Positions 43,388 to 53,386 of a DNA stretch of 64,000 nt are shown in pieces; positions within the stretch are counted from its first letter, which is position 1, and the number at the start of each line of letters is the position of its first letter. A program made the position numbers and the translations under genes. This DNA comes from Thermotogota bacterium. GTDB taxonomy: Bacteria > Thermotogota > Thermotogae > Petrotogales > Petrotogaceae. The stretch is from NCBI GenBank assembly GCA_029780115.1, contig JAKOZG010000004.1, forward strand, positions 1 to 64,000, in the 5' to 3' direction. The notes under the pieces were generated by a model, which saw only the letters and a list, made by a program, of their open reading frames with translations, ran no database searches and had not been told where the DNA came from.

Positions 43388-44326
43388 TTAAAAGGCCATT
43401 ATTTTGTGGACTTCTTCGATTATTCTATCAATAATGTTAATTCCAACTCTTTCTTGAGCTTCTTTAGTAGAAGCACCTATATGAGGTGTCACAATTACGT
43501 TAGGAAGTGAAAATAGTTCTTTATAAAAATCATTTGCAGGCGGCTCCTCTTCAAATACATCTAACCCTACTCCATATATTTTACCATTTTTAAGGTATTT
43601 TAATAGAGCTTTTTCATCTATTAACCCACCTCTTGCAGTATTAACTATTACAACGTTGTCTTTCATCAGCTTCATTTCAGGCTCGCTGATTATATGGTAA
43701 GTTTTTTCATTTTTTGGAATGTTTAGAGATATAATGTCTGATTTTCTAAGTAATTCTTCAAAAGGCACCTGGCTGACCTTGTATTCTTTTTGTTCTAATT
43801 CGGTTAAATCAACAATATCATGGACTAAAGTGGTTGTATCAAATCCAATTAACAACTTGGCCAGATTTTTACCGACATAACCAAATCCAATTATTCCAAA
43901 TGTTTTCCCAGATAGTTCTAACCCCTCAAGTTCTTTTTTCTCCCATTTCCCTTCTTTGAGACCTATTGTTGCTCTAGTAATATTTCTATATATATCTATA
44001 ACCATACCTATTATTAACTCTGCAACAGAAAGAGCATTTTGACCCGGAGTATTTAATACTTTTATGTTTTTTGTGTCAGCTGCTTCAACGTCTATATTAT
44101 CCAAGCCCATTCCAGCTCTACCTATAATCTTCAGTTTTGGTGCACTCTCAATAATTTCTTTGGTAACTTTTGTTGCGCTTCGAACAATCAAAACGTCCAC
44201 ATCTTTCATTTTTACTTTCAGATTATCTTTATCAAGGTGTTCAGAAGTTATTACTGCCTTGGGTAATTTTTCTTTTAGTTTCTGCAGAGCATTTTCATCC
44301 AAAGGATCATTTATGTGAATTCTCAT
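43388..44326 (-). CDS. serA: D-3-phosphoglycerate dehydrogenase
   Basis: 312 residues: the short form of SerA without a regulatory ACT domain. NAD-binding GIIGFGYVGKNLAKLL, catalytic Arg in NTARGGLIDEKAL, Glu in DVFEEEPP and His in TPHIGAST. It oxidises 3-phosphoglycerate to 3-phosphohydroxypyruvate, first step of serine synthesis. It starts 6 nt after the stop of the class-V aminotransferase gene, forming an operon. Confidence 0.93.
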   Translation of the reverse strand: MRIHINDPLDENALQKLKEKLPKAVITSEHLDKDNLKVKMKDVDVLIVRSATKVTKEIIESAPKLKIIGRAGMGLDNIDVEAADTKNIKVLNTPGQNALSVAELIIGMVIDIYRNITRATIGLKEGKWEKKELEGLELSGKTFGIIGFGYVGKNLAKLLIGFDTTTLVHDIVDLTELEQKEYKVSQVPFEELLRKSDIISLNIPKNEKTYHIISEPEMKLMKDNVVIVNTARGGLIDEKALLKYLKNGKIYGVGLDVFEEEPPANDFYKELFSLPNVIVTPHIGASTKEAQERVGINIIDRIIEEVHKIMAF

Positions 44327-44332
44327 TTCACA

Positions 44333-45481
44333 TCACACTCTTTCGTTAACAAAAATTTCTTCAGATGCTATTACACCTTTTCCTAATTCGACTTTAAATC
44401 CAAATTTATTTAAGCTCATTTCTAATGCGCTAATCGCAGTTATAATGTCAAATTTAGACATGTAGCCCAAATGAGCTATTCTTATTATTTTTCCCTTAAG
44501 CTGAGACTGCCCCCCTGTAAATACTACACCCCAATCATCTCTCAAAAATTTTATAAGTTTCTCAGCATTTACTCCTGCTGGAACTTTTATAGCAGTTATT
44601 GCATTTGAAGGTTTTTCCGCAAAAAGCTCTAGGTTAAGGGCTTTAATACCAGCTCTTGTTGCCTGACCCATTATTCTATGCCTTTCCCAAATATTTTCAA
44701 TGCCCTCTTCTTTCAACATAGCTGTAGATTTAACAAGTTGGTAAATAAGATTGACAGGCGGAGTAAATGGAGAATCTGGATAATTCTTTTTATAAGATCT
44801 CATATCAAAATAATATCTGGCGTTTTCACTTTTTTCAACTACCTTCATTGCTTTATCATTTAGGGCAATCATTGCCAATCCTGGGGGCATCATAAATCCT
44901 TTTTGTACGCCGCATACCACTACATCAATATTCCATTCATCCATTTTTAATGGTTCCGCTAATAACCCAGAAATCGCATCCACTACTAATAAAGCGTCTG
45001 TATCTTTTACTACATCGGCAATTTCTTTAATAGGATTTACTACTCCTGTAGAGGTTTCACAAAGAGTTGTAAAGATGGCTTTCGTGTCTGGATTTTTATC
45101 TAGAACTTCTTTTATTTCTTCGGCTCTAACATATTTACCCCATTCAACATCAAGTTCCACTAACTCTGCTCCATAAGCCTCACATAACTCACACCATCTT
45201 TCGCCAAACTTACCACCATTAACTGCTATTGCCTTATCTCCACGAGACAATAAGTTAGCAACGGCAGCTTCCATTGCTCCAGTGCCAGAAGATGCGATCG
45301 TATAGACAGGATTATTTGTTTGAAATAAGTACTTTAAATTTTCCAATGCTTCATTTTGAATTTCTAGATACTGCGGAGTTCTGTGATGAATTGTGTCTTT
45401 CGCACCTTCGAGTAAAATATCAATTGGTACAGGTGTTGGCCCCGGAGTCATTAAATAATTCTTTTTTAGCATTCTAGCCAC
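44333..45481 (-). CDS. Class V aminotransferase (serine-pyruvate/alanine-glyoxylate type)
   Basis: 382 residues, PLP-dependent. It has the TPGPTPVP start, [26 protein letters not shown] and the PLP Lys in [12 protein letters not shown]. The start is GTG with GGGAGGGG 8 nt upstream. Paired with serA, it probably transaminates 3-phosphohydroxypyruvate in place of a classical SerC, or makes serine or glycine from 2-oxo acids. The exact donor cannot be read from sequence. Confidence 0.85.
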   Translation of the reverse strand: MARMLKKNYLMTPGPTPVPIDILLEGAKDTIHHRTPQYLEIQNEALENLKYLFQTNNPVYTIASSGTGAMEAAVANLLSRGDKAIAVNGGKFGERWCELCEAYGAELVELDVEWGKYVRAEEIKEVLDKNPDTKAIFTTLCETSTGVVNPIKEIADVVKDTDALLVVDAISGLLAEPLKMDEWNIDVVVCGVQKGFMMPPGLAMIALNDKAMKVVEKSENARYYFDMRSYKKNYPDSPFTPPVNLIYQLVKSTAMLKEEGIENIWERHRIMGQATRAGIKALNLELFAEKPSNAITAIKVPAGVNAEKLIKFLRDDWGVVFTGGQSQLKGKIIRIAHLGYMSKFDIITAISALEMSLNKFGFKVELGKGVIASEEIFVNERV

Positions 45482-45706
45482 GAATATCCCCTCCCTTGTT
45501 TTTGAATGCTCTGATTGTATTTTAACTCAATTTATAGTATTTTTTTAAAAATTATGAAAAGTAAAATTTTAAAGAGTCGAAAGTATACAATAAATGGGAA
45601 AATTTTCGTATTTCTTATTTTGTTAGGTATTCTACCACAGTTTACATGAAATAATATGGACAAATTTTGTCTACTTTTAGGATTCTGCTTCATAAAAGAA
45701 AAAATT

Positions 45707-45734
45707 TTGAAAGAAGACGATTTAATGTTATAAT
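45707..45734 (+). promoter_or_regulatory. Promoter of the L7Ae-like/infB operon
   Basis: TTGAAA (45707-45712), 16-nt spacer, TATAAT (45729-45734) with extended TG at 45726. A perfect palindrome GTTATAAT-TATT-ATTATAAC (45727-45746) overlaps the -10 box. Confidence 0.65.
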
Positions 45735-45775
45735 TATTATTATAACAATAACAATTTGAAAGAGGGATCTTTAGA

Positions 45776-46156
45776 ATGAATTTCAACGTAGATGAGGAGA
45801 AAATTTTAAGTTTATTAGGCATGGCTGCAAAATCAAATAGTATTGTATATGGTAAAGTTGGCATTAGAAATTATATTAGTTCTCCTCGTATAAAACAAAA
45901 ATTAATTATCGTCGCGATAGATACTGGTAAAAGAGTTAAGTTAGATACTTTTAACAAGTGTAAAAAATTCAAGGTCCCTTTTATTGAAATTAATAAGACA
46001 AAATCAGAGATTTCCAAAGCACTAGGATGCGAAAGCGTAAGTGTCATAGGAATCACAAATGAGGACATCATAAAAGGTATTTTAGAGTTAGTTCCTGAAA
46101 AGGAGGTGATTAATAGGTGCCAAGGACTCGGGTATACGAAATTGCAAAAGAATTAG
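45776..46156 (+). CDS. L7Ae/L30e-family RNA-binding protein (YlxQ-like)
   Basis: 126 residues with the L7Ae-type fold: [35 protein letters not shown] and [11 protein letters not shown]. YlxQ proteins lie between nusA and infB in many bacteria and probably bind kink-turn RNA. Here nusA is absent, so it heads the operon. The gene overlaps infB by 40 nt. ATG with GAGGGATC upstream. Confidence 0.87.
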   Translation: MNFNVDEEKILSLLGMAAKSNSIVYGKVGIRNYISSPRIKQKLIIVAIDTGKRVKLDTFNKCKKFKVPFIEINKTKSEISKALGCESVSVIGITNEDIIKGILELVPEKEVINRCQGLGYTKLQKN

Positions 46157-48210
46157 GAATGAATTCAAAAGAATTAATCGAAATTCTGCAAGAAGAATTT
46201 GACATACAAGTTAAAAGCCATATGAGCACTTTGGAAGAAGATACTGTTGAGGCCATAAAAGAACTGATTGAAGAAATGAGAGAAACAAAAAAATCTGATA
46301 GAAAACACAAAAATACAGTTAAAGAGACTAAAGACACGGCTAAGGAGGAAGAAAAAATATCTGAGCTAGTAGAAGAAAGGCCATTAAAAGAGATTTTTTT
46401 ATCTCAAGACAGTTTAACTCTTGATAAATTAGCAAAAGAGATAGGTGTAGAACAGAATGAAATCATTAAAGATATGTTCATGAAAGGAAAGGCATTAAGA
46501 CCTGGACAAGAATTGGATAAAAAGACGATTGAAGAAATTGCTTTTAGTTATAATGTCATTGTCAATTTTGAATCTCCAAAAAAAAGAGTTGTAACTGAAG
46601 AAAGTGAAGAAGATATAGAACTTCAACTTGCCAAAAAATGGGAAGAAATTTATGAAAAAGAAAAAGATCGACTAGAGAACAGACCACCTGTAGTTACGAT
46701 AATGGGCCATGTGGATCATGGGAAAACTAGCCTTTTAGACGCTATTAGACATAGCAGGCTTGCTGAAAAAGAGGAAGGCGGTATAACTCAATCAATAGGA
46801 GCATACCAGATTGAATATAATGGTAAAAAGATTACTTTTATAGATACTCCAGGTCATGAAGCGTTTACTGAAATGAGGGCCAGAGGCGCTCAAGTAACGG
46901 ATATAGTAGTCCTTGTTATAGCTGCGGATGACGGGGTAATGCCTCAAACAATTGAAGCATGTAACCATGCGAAAAGTGCTAATGTTCCCATTATAGTTGC
47001 TATCAATAAAATAGATAAGCCAAATGCGAATGTAGAACTAACAAAACAACAAATGGTTTCAAAACTTGGTCTAGTTCCTGAAGATTGGGGAGGAGATACT
47101 ATAACCGTTCCTATTTCCGCCAAAACATCCAAAGGTATAGATGATCTTTTAGAAATGATACTTTTAGTTGCAGAATTACAAGATATAAAATGCATTCCAG
47201 ATGGCAAAGCCAGAGCAGTTATTATAGAAAGTAAAATTGATAAAGCCATGGGGCCTTTAGGAACAGTTATAGTAAAAGATGGAATTCTGAAGACTGGCGA
47301 TGATTTTGTAGCGGGCGCTACATATGGTAGAGTAAGAAGGATGATAAACGACAAAGGTCAGACTGTTGATGAGGCAACTCCTTCAACTCCCGTACAAGTT
47401 TTGGGGTTTAATGATGTACCAAGCATGCATTCCATATTGTATGTAGTTGATACAAAAGATGAAGCTCGAACTCTCGCTGAAAAAATAAGGCAGAGGGAAT
47501 TAGAAAAAGCTCAGGCTTCCAGTAAAAGACATATTAAACTTGAAGATATAATGGAGATGATGCAAGCACAGGAAAAGAAAACGCTAAATATATTATTGAA
47601 GGCAGGAACTTATGGTGAAATAGAGGCATTAAAAAATGCTATTCAAAAATTTGAAAATCCAGACATAGACATAAAAATAGTGCATGCAGGAATTGGTGCA
47701 ATTAGTACGAGTGATATTATGCTTGCTTCTGCATCAGATGCAATAGTTTTAGGTTTTCGAGTGAAAGCCGACCCTAAAGCTGTAAAGATGGCTGAAGCAG
47801 AAGGAATACAAATTAGAAGATATAATATTATTTTTGATCTTATAGATGATCTAAAGAAAGCATTAGAAGGAATGTTAGAACCAGAAGAGAAAGAAGAAAT
47901 AATAGGATACGGTATAATAAAAGATGAATTTAAAATAAAAGGTGTGGGGAAAGTTGCAGGTGTCCAAGTAACAGAAGGTCAAGTATTGAAGAACGGCGGG
48001 GTAAGAATTTACAGAAATGGTTCTTTAGTAGCTGATGTAAAAATCGCAAGTCTAAAACATTATAAGGATGAAGTCAAAAGTATCGAAGCTCCTAAAGAAT
48101 GTGGGATATTATTTGAAAATTTTGAAGATTTCTCAAAAGGTGACGAATTAGAATTTTATAGGATTGTAAAAGTAAAAAGAGAACTTAATATAGAACAAAG
48201 CACAAAATAG
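46117..48210 (+). CDS. infB: Translation initiation factor IF-2
   Basis: 697 residues. Starts at GTG behind AAAGGAGGTGAT, inside the end of the preceding gene. Two IF2_N subdomains (about 1-50 and 95-150), G domain with GHVDHGKT (198-205), DTPGHEAF and NKID, then domains II, III and IV, with the C-terminal domain that binds fMet-tRNA. A short, thermophile-like IF-2 with a reduced N-terminal linker. It places initiator tRNA on the 30S subunit. Confidence 0.98.
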   Translation: MPRTRVYEIAKELGMNSKELIEILQEEFDIQVKSHMSTLEEDTVEAIKELIEEMRETKKSDRKHKNTVKETKDTAKEEEKISELVEERPLKEIFLSQDSLTLDKLAKEIGVEQNEIIKDMFMKGKALRPGQELDKKTIEEIAFSYNVIVNFESPKKRVVTEESEEDIELQLAKKWEEIYEKEKDRLENRPPVVTIMGHVDHGKTSLLDAIRHSRLAEKEEGGITQSIGAYQIEYNGKKITFIDTPGHEAFTEMRARGAQVTDIVVLVIAADDGVMPQTIEACNHAKSANVPIIVAINKIDKPNANVELTKQQMVSKLGLVPEDWGGDTITVPISAKTSKGIDDLLEMILLVAELQDIKCIPDGKARAVIIESKIDKAMGPLGTVIVKDGILKTGDDFVAGATYGRVRRMINDKGQTVDEATPSTPVQVLGFNDVPSMHSILYVVDTKDEARTLAEKIRQRELEKAQASSKRHIKLEDIMEMMQAQEKKTLNILLKAGTYGEIEALKNAIQKFENPDIDIKIVHAGIGAISTSDIMLASASDAIVLGFRVKADPKAVKMAEAEGIQIRRYNIIFDLIDDLKKALEGMLEPEEKEEIIGYGIIKDEFKIKGVGKVAGVQVTEGQVLKNGGVRIYRNGSLVADVKIASLKHYKDEVKSIEAPKECGILFENFEDFSKGDELEFYRIVKVKRELNIEQSTK

Positions 48211-48264
48211 ATATTTTCTTACGTTAAAATGAAAAAATAAACATGTTGGTGGGTTGAGATTAAG

Positions 48265-48612
48265 ATGGAAAAAGATTATAAAATACATGGGATAAGAGGT
48301 GCCACATCTATTGAAGAAGACAATGCAGCACATATAAGTGAGAGAGTGTTGGAACTGTGGAAAGAAATTATCTTGAATAATGATATATTAAGGGTAATTT
48401 CTGTTATTTTTTCAGTAACAAGTGATATTAAGTCCCTCAATCCAGCTACTGTTTTAAGAAAAAAATTAAATTTAAATACCATCCCTTTTATGTGTTTAAC
48501 GGAACCTGAGTTTGAAAATTCCTTCTCGAAAATTATTAGGGTGCTTATCATTTGTGAAAGTAGCACCCAAAATTTTGTTTACCTTCATAAGGCATCTCAG
48601 CTAAGACAGTAA
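48265..48612 (+). CDS. aroH: Chorismate mutase, AroH type
   Basis: 115 residues, a monofunctional AroH-fold enzyme like that of Bacillus. IHGIRGATSIEEDN holds the N-terminal catalytic Arg, TEPEF the Glu, KIIRVLII the second Arg (usual Arg90), and YLHKASQLR the conserved Tyr. It converts chorismate to prephenate for Phe/Tyr synthesis. It starts 55 nt after infB. ATG preceded by a weak GGGTTGAG. Confidence 0.9.
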   Translation: MEKDYKIHGIRGATSIEEDNAAHISERVLELWKEIILNNDILRVISVIFSVTSDIKSLNPATVLRKKLNLNTIPFMCLTEPEFENSFSKIIRVLIICESSTQNFVYLHKASQLRQ

Positions 48613-48657
48613 AAAATATTTGAAGTGGAATATTAATAATATTAAGAGGTGGAAGTT

Positions 48658-49371
48658 TTGTCTCATAGTAAGATTAAAATGATTTATTTTGATTTAGACC
48701 ATACTCTGTGGGATTTTGAAAGTAATTCGAAAAGTGCACTTAAGTTAGTCTATGATAATTATAAAGAAATATTTAATTCGGTAATGCAGGAAGATTTTAT
48801 TGCAACATATCAAAAAATAAATGTCCAACTGTGGGATTCATATAGAAAAAAAGAAATAAACCAAGAGGAATTAAAAATTCTTAGATTTGAATTAACCTTA
48901 AAAGCTTTGAACATTAAATACGATGAATCTTTAGTTAAAAGAATTAATGACTTTTATTTGGATGTATTATCAAAACAAGAGAAGCTTATAGATGGAGCAA
49001 AAGAAGTTTTAGATTACCTCGTAGGTAAATACGAGTTAGGTATTTTAACTAATGGTTTTAGAAAAACTCAACTAGCAAAATTAAAATCTTCAGGGATAGA
49101 AAAATATTTTGCAATTTTGGTAAGTTCCGAAGACACGGGATCCCCAAAGCCAGATGAAAAAATATTTAGTTTTGCTCAAAAAGTTGCTGGTTACTTAAAA
49201 GAAGAAATAGCTTATGTTGGTGACGATTTAGAAAATGATATTCTACCTGCCAAAAAATTTGGGATGCAGGCTATTTGGTTCAAGAACAATAGCTCCTTTA
49301 ATGATTATTTGTCAGTCGAAGATGACATCATAGTAATAAACAATTTATCAGAGTTAATAGAAATATTTTAA
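48658..49371 (+). CDS. HAD-superfamily hydrolase (YjjG/pyrimidine nucleotidase-like)
   Basis: 237 residues from a TTG at 48658, six nt after GAGGTGG; an in-frame GTG 9 nt upstream overlaps that site. HAD motif I YFDLDHTLWDF, motif II ILTNGF, motif III Lys in SPKPDEKIF and motif IV YVGDDLENDI are all intact; the small cap suggests YjjG-type nucleotide or sugar phosphate substrates. Its stop codon shares TTAA with the stop of the convergent amylase gene. Confidence 0.88.
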   Translation: MSHSKIKMIYFDLDHTLWDFESNSKSALKLVYDNYKEIFNSVMQEDFIATYQKINVQLWDSYRKKEINQEELKILRFELTLKALNIKYDESLVKRINDFYLDVLSKQEKLIDGAKEVLDYLVGKYELGILTNGFRKTQLAKLKSSGIEKYFAILVSSEDTGSPKPDEKIFSFAQKVAGYLKEEIAYVGDDLENDILPAKKFGMQAIWFKNNSSFNDYLSVEDDIIVINNLSELIEIF

Positions 49372-50684
49372 GTAATTTCTAAATAATAAATTCCTTTTCT
49401 AAATTTATAAATACTTTCGCCAGATATTAAATCGATACATTCTTTGTTTAGTTCAAATGGCTCCTCCTCTAAAGAAATTAAAACAATAACTTTATCATTA
49501 TCTTTTTTCTTTTTAAAAATCAATCTTTTTTTGGTTACCTCTACTAATTCATAATCTCCTCTTGACAAAGCCGGATGTTTTTTTCTTAAATCAATCAATG
49601 TTTTTGTATATTTAAAAATTTCATATTCTTTTTCTGTCCAATTTTTTTTAAATTTCATCGCTACTCTGCCACTGTCAGAGAAATGAGACGCGAAGGGATC
49701 TCCTTTCAACGCAATTTCATTACCATATTCTAACATTACATTTCCAGTTAATGTCATAAGTAATCCCATCGCTATGTAAAAAGATTCCATATCCTTGCAG
49801 ATATCAATAAATCTGGGTAAATCATGATTTTCAATGAAATATGTTAGTTGGAAAGTATCTTCATTAAGTTTGTTAGATAATATAATTTGTTCATACAAAT
49901 CTTCTAAAGATCTTTTCCTTTCGCCTATGGTTTCTTTGATACTATTGTAGGTAGCAAAATCGAAAAGGCTTGTAAAACGTTGATTGTTAGAGCCTTTAAA
50001 TTTTTTCAGTAAAGCAAAATTTTTTTCTTTATCTCCTTCATCTTCCCATACTTCACCCAAGATAATTACATCCTTATTTATTCTTTTCATTCTTTCAGAA
50101 AATTCTTCTAGAAAATCTAAAGGTAGACCTAAAGCGTGATCCAACCTGAATCCATCTAAATCAAATTTATCTAACCAATATTCTCCAACTCTAATTAAAA
50201 ATTCTCGAGTATCTCTATCTGTTAGATTCCAAAACAAAAATGATCTTTGCCATCTTTCTTCCTGCGGGGATTGAGGAGGTTCTGTTTTAACTTTCAAATC
50301 TTGAGGAATTGTAGAAAAATCATAGTCTTTTGAGGCATGGTTTAAAACCAAATCGATAATAACTTTTATTTTTCTTTTATGACACTCTTCCAATAAATTT
50401 TTAAAAATCAAATTTGCTTCCTCTTTTGAAGAAGAACTAATGTTTTCAGAAATTGAGAAATAATCAACAACATCGTACCCATGAGTAGTATGAGATTTAA
50501 ATATTGGACCTAGATATATTAAATCTATTCCAAGTTCTTTTAGGTAATCTAATTCTTGAATTATTCCTTGTAGATCACCATCTATTGCATTTTTCTCGTA
50601 ATATTTATATGTTTCTTTGGGAAAATCATTATTTATTTCTCCATTTTTAAAGAATTTGATTAATATGTGATATCCATTAAACAC
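49368..50684 (-). CDS. GH13 alpha-amylase-family glucosidase (cytoplasmic)
   Basis: 438 residues, no signal peptide. Catalytic triad of GH13: nucleophile Asp in GFRLDHAL, acid/base Glu in ILGEVWED and Asp in ENHDLPRF; DLVLNHAS is conserved region I. The size and lack of a signal suggest an intracellular alpha-glucosidase or maltodextrin-degrading enzyme. The start is GTG after AGGAGG. Its leader is repeat copy 4. Convergent with the HAD gene, sharing 4 nt. Confidence 0.9.
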   Translation of the reverse strand: MFNGYHILIKFFKNGEINNDFPKETYKYYEKNAIDGDLQGIIQELDYLKELGIDLIYLGPIFKSHTTHGYDVVDYFSISENISSSSKEEANLIFKNLLEECHKRKIKVIIDLVLNHASKDYDFSTIPQDLKVKTEPPQSPQEERWQRSFLFWNLTDRDTREFLIRVGEYWLDKFDLDGFRLDHALGLPLDFLEEFSERMKRINKDVIILGEVWEDEGDKEKNFALLKKFKGSNNQRFTSLFDFATYNSIKETIGERKRSLEDLYEQIILSNKLNEDTFQLTYFIENHDLPRFIDICKDMESFYIAMGLLMTLTGNVMLEYGNEIALKGDPFASHFSDSGRVAMKFKKNWTEKEYEIFKYTKTLIDLRKKHPALSRGDYELVEVTKKRLIFKKKKDNDKVIVLISLEEEPFELNKECIDLISGESIYKFRKGIYYLEIT

Positions 50685-50708
50685 AATTTAGCCTCCTAAC
50701 GTATGTTG

Positions 50709-50905
50709 TAATTGCTTTTAAAAATTCTAAAATGAACATTTTATAAATGTTTTAGATTTAGATTTTTGGATTTATTTCTCATTCAAAAACGTCTCGTATA
50801 GATTGACTTTACAATTTTTGGCCCTTGTACTGGAAGAGAGGTAGAAGGGAACCTCCTCGTGACCCATATAAATATAAAACTTATTTTTCAAAATCTAAAT
50901 TTACC
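50709..50905 (-). repeat. 205-bp leader repeat, copy 4 (diverged)
   Basis: Same length and order of landmarks as copies 1 and 2: end GCTTTTAAAAATTCTAAAAT, central CTTGTACTGGAAGAG, and GACCCATATAAATATAAAA. In gene orientation a TATAAAATG box and TTTTAGAATTTTTAAAAG precede the start codon. The proximal end is 25 nt from the start codon of the amylase gene. Confidence 0.65.
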
Positions 50906-51014
50906 ATGAATATTTTCAGTATTCATTTTATCATTTATATTTTAAGTAAATGAAAACGTTTCCTAAATATAACTTTATTAAGAGTTGAGAAAATAAAAAA
51001 AATAACTTAAATTC

Positions 51015-51023
51015 TGATATAAT
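51015..51023 (+). promoter_or_regulatory. Extended -10 promoter of the TolB-like gene
   Basis: TGATATAAT, exact TGnTATAAT, 84 nt before the start codon; no good -35 at the usual distance. Confidence 0.5.
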
Positions 51024-51106
51024 TGAGAAATAAGTAAATAAGTTTAATTGATAAAACTAATAAACAAAAAACTTACTTTTTACAAGTCAAAGGTGAGAAA
51101 TAAGTT

Positions 51107-52303
51107 ATGAAAAAAAGGGTTTATACTGTATTTTTATTATTAATAACTTTAATTTCTTTTTCCGCGAATTTGTCGAAAGATACTATGCTGGTTAGTTTAA
51201 ACGATAATACGTGGATTACAAGGCAAATTGCTGAGAAAGTTAAGAGCATAGGAAATTATATGTATGAAATTGAAATAAAGGATGCAATGACGGATTTGAT
51301 AAGAACCGAAGATTACGATGTGATAATGAATATTTTCACCAATACAAAGGAAAATATCACTATTGCATTTGGTTATTTTCAAGGAGGAGGGTTTTCCTAT
51401 GCGGAAACAACAGACCAAACTGCCGATTGGGTTGAAAAATTTTCTGTTAAAGCTTTAGAAAACTTATCTTTTCAGAGATTTTTATATGGTGAAAATTGGG
51501 ATATTTTACAACTTACTTTTTGGAAGGGCGTAGATGAATACCCTATTTATCAGAATGGGAAAATGTATTTTATCAGCGACCGTTATATAGGTAACAGAGA
51601 ATTATATATATTTGATTTCGAAAATGGTACTGAAATTAAGATACCCTTAGAATCTTCGGCTGAATATTTTCCCGATATATCTCCTAATAATAATTATTTA
51701 ACATTTCAAACTAGTTTGTTTGGGAAATGGGATGTAGTTTTATATGATTTGACCACCAAAAAAATAACAAGAATTAGCCCTTCAAACAGGAATGCTTATT
51801 CTCCTTATTTTTATGATAATACTTTAATATTATTTACCATGGAAGATGAAACCAGTAAAGGGACTGAAATTTGGTCTTATGACCTATACTATAAAAAGTT
51901 AGAAAAATTAAGCGATTCAAAACAGCTCTTAAAATTTAGACCAAGTAAATGGAATGGCAATAACATAGCCTTTTATGCAATTAATTTAGATGATGCTAGT
52001 GTGAATATTTATTATTTAGATGAAAACAATAAAGCATATCCATTGATAGTAGGTCCTTTTAACCAAACAGATAGTTGGTCAAACGGCTCAGATTTGTTGG
52101 TATTTTCTGAATTCAATGGAAAGTACTTTAATATTTATGAATACAATAATGGAGAAAAAGTAAATCTAACTAATTCTATTACAAATGATTGTTTTTATCC
52201 CACATACTCGCCAGATAAAAAATATGTTTTTTTTACCAATTATTACTCCGAAGCAGATGTCTTTGTATTAAATCGTGAAGCTATTTATAAGAAAAAGAAA
52301 TAA
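51107..52303 (+). CDS. Exported TolB-like beta-propeller protein
   Basis: 398 residues with a signal peptide (residues 1-19). An N-terminal alpha/beta domain (about 20-150) resembles the TolB N-terminal domain; the C-terminal part has WD40-like PD40 blades (YFISDRYIGNRELYIFD, EYFPDISPNNNYLTF, and FYPTYSPDKKYVFFTN). It may work in envelope integrity, but there are no tol/pal neighbours. Two alpha/beta hydrolase genes follow in the same direction. ATG behind AAAGGTGAG. Confidence 0.8.
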   Translation: MKKRVYTVFLLLITLISFSANLSKDTMLVSLNDNTWITRQIAEKVKSIGNYMYEIEIKDAMTDLIRTEDYDVIMNIFTNTKENITIAFGYFQGGGFSYAETTDQTADWVEKFSVKALENLSFQRFLYGENWDILQLTFWKGVDEYPIYQNGKMYFISDRYIGNRELYIFDFENGTEIKIPLESSAEYFPDISPNNNYLTFQTSLFGKWDVVLYDLTTKKITRISPSNRNAYSPYFYDNTLILFTMEDETSKGTEIWSYDLYYKKLEKLSDSKQLLKFRPSKWNGNNIAFYAINLDDASVNIYYLDENNKAYPLIVGPFNQTDSWSNGSDLLVFSEFNGKYFNIYEYNNGEKVNLTNSITNDCFYPTYSPDKKYVFFTNYYSEADVFVLNREAIYKKKK

Positions 52304-52322
52304 TTATTTTGGAGGGATGTAA

Positions 52323-53336
52323 ATATCAGCAAATTATCCCGAGAATGATTTAATTAATGATGTTTCAAAAAAAAGTACAGATTCTAAATTTTTTAAAAAT
52401 GTATTTAAAATTTTAGGAATTTTTTTAATAGTTGTGCTGTTTTTTTGGAATGTTTTTGTTACGCTTTTAATTTTGATATTACTTAATATGAAAACTCTAA
52501 AGAAATCTATTTTTGGGAAACTTCCTTTAGAGTTTGACAAAAATTCTTTTGTAGGTCCAATAACCTACACATATAAAGAAGAAAACGTCCCCTTAAAATT
52601 AGACATCTATTATCCTGTAAATGAACATGAAAAATACCCAACAGTTTTTTTTGCCCATGGAGGTGGGTGGATTAGTGGAAGCAGAAAGTTGGCTAGTGTC
52701 ACAACTTGGTCTAAATTTTTAGCTAGTAGAGGATTTACAGTTATAGCGATAGACTATAGATATAGTTATTTTCATGATTATGAAGAATTGATACAAGATT
52801 ATTCTGCTGCTTTAGAGTATATAAAAAATAATTGTGAAAACCTAAAAATCGACAAAAACAAAATAGTGTTAATGGGAACTTCTGCCGGAGGAACACTATC
52901 ACTTTATTACGCAGCGTTTAATACTTTTAACAATAATTTACAGGCAATGGAAGGAATAAAAGGTGTTGTTAGCTGGTATGCGCCGGCAGATCTTTTAGAT
53001 TTATGGAGTGTAGAATCGTTATTTGCAAAAGTTGCAGTAATAACTACAATGAAAGGCAGTCCAAATAGAAAATTTGAAGATTATAAACTTTACTCACCTA
53101 TAAACTATATATCGGAAAGAATGTGTCCAACGCTTCTTGTTCATGGTGAAAAAGATACAACAGTCCCTGTTGAATCATCAAAAAAACTTTATAAAAAATT
53201 GAAAGAATATGGGGTTTATACAAAATTACTCATTCACCCAAAGGGTAATCATAGCTTTGAACTAGATTTAAAAGATTTTTTGACAATCAAATATGTAGAA
53301 AAGACCGTTAGTTTTATGAAAGAACTATGTAAATAG
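52323..53336 (+). CDS. Membrane-anchored alpha/beta hydrolase (esterase/lipase, HSL-like)
   Basis: 337 residues if begun at the ATA at 52323, which is preceded at 6 nt by a strong GGAGGG; the frame is closed by a stop just before it, and the next standard start (GTG 52434) has no ribosome site and would cut a membrane helix in half. Residues 25-55 form the anchor. The catalytic domain has oxyanion motif AHGGGWISG, nucleophile elbow GTSAGG, Asp in HGEKDTTVPV and His in GNHSFEL. Likely an esterase or peptidase facing the periplasm. The unusual start needs proof. Confidence 0.8.
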   Translation: MSANYPENDLINDVSKKSTDSKFFKNVFKILGIFLIVVLFFWNVFVTLLILILLNMKTLKKSIFGKLPLEFDKNSFVGPITYTYKEENVPLKLDIYYPVNEHEKYPTVFFAHGGGWISGSRKLASVTTWSKFLASRGFTVIAIDYRYSYFHDYEELIQDYSAALEYIKNNCENLKIDKNKIVLMGTSAGGTLSLYYAAFNTFNNNLQAMEGIKGVVSWYAPADLLDLWSVESLFAKVAVITTMKGSPNRKFEDYKLYSPINYISERMCPTLLVHGEKDTTVPVESSKKLYKKLKEYGVYTKLLIHPKGNHSFELDLKDFLTIKYVEKTVSFMKELCK

Positions 53337-53386
53337 TAAGGATTTATAAATTATAAAAATTATTTTGCAATAAGGGGATAGAAAAA

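Noticed and set aside
45776-48612. Complete nusA-ylxQ-infB-rbfA-truB operon
   Set aside because: Only the L7Ae-like and infB genes are here; the neighbours are aminotransferase and aroH genes.
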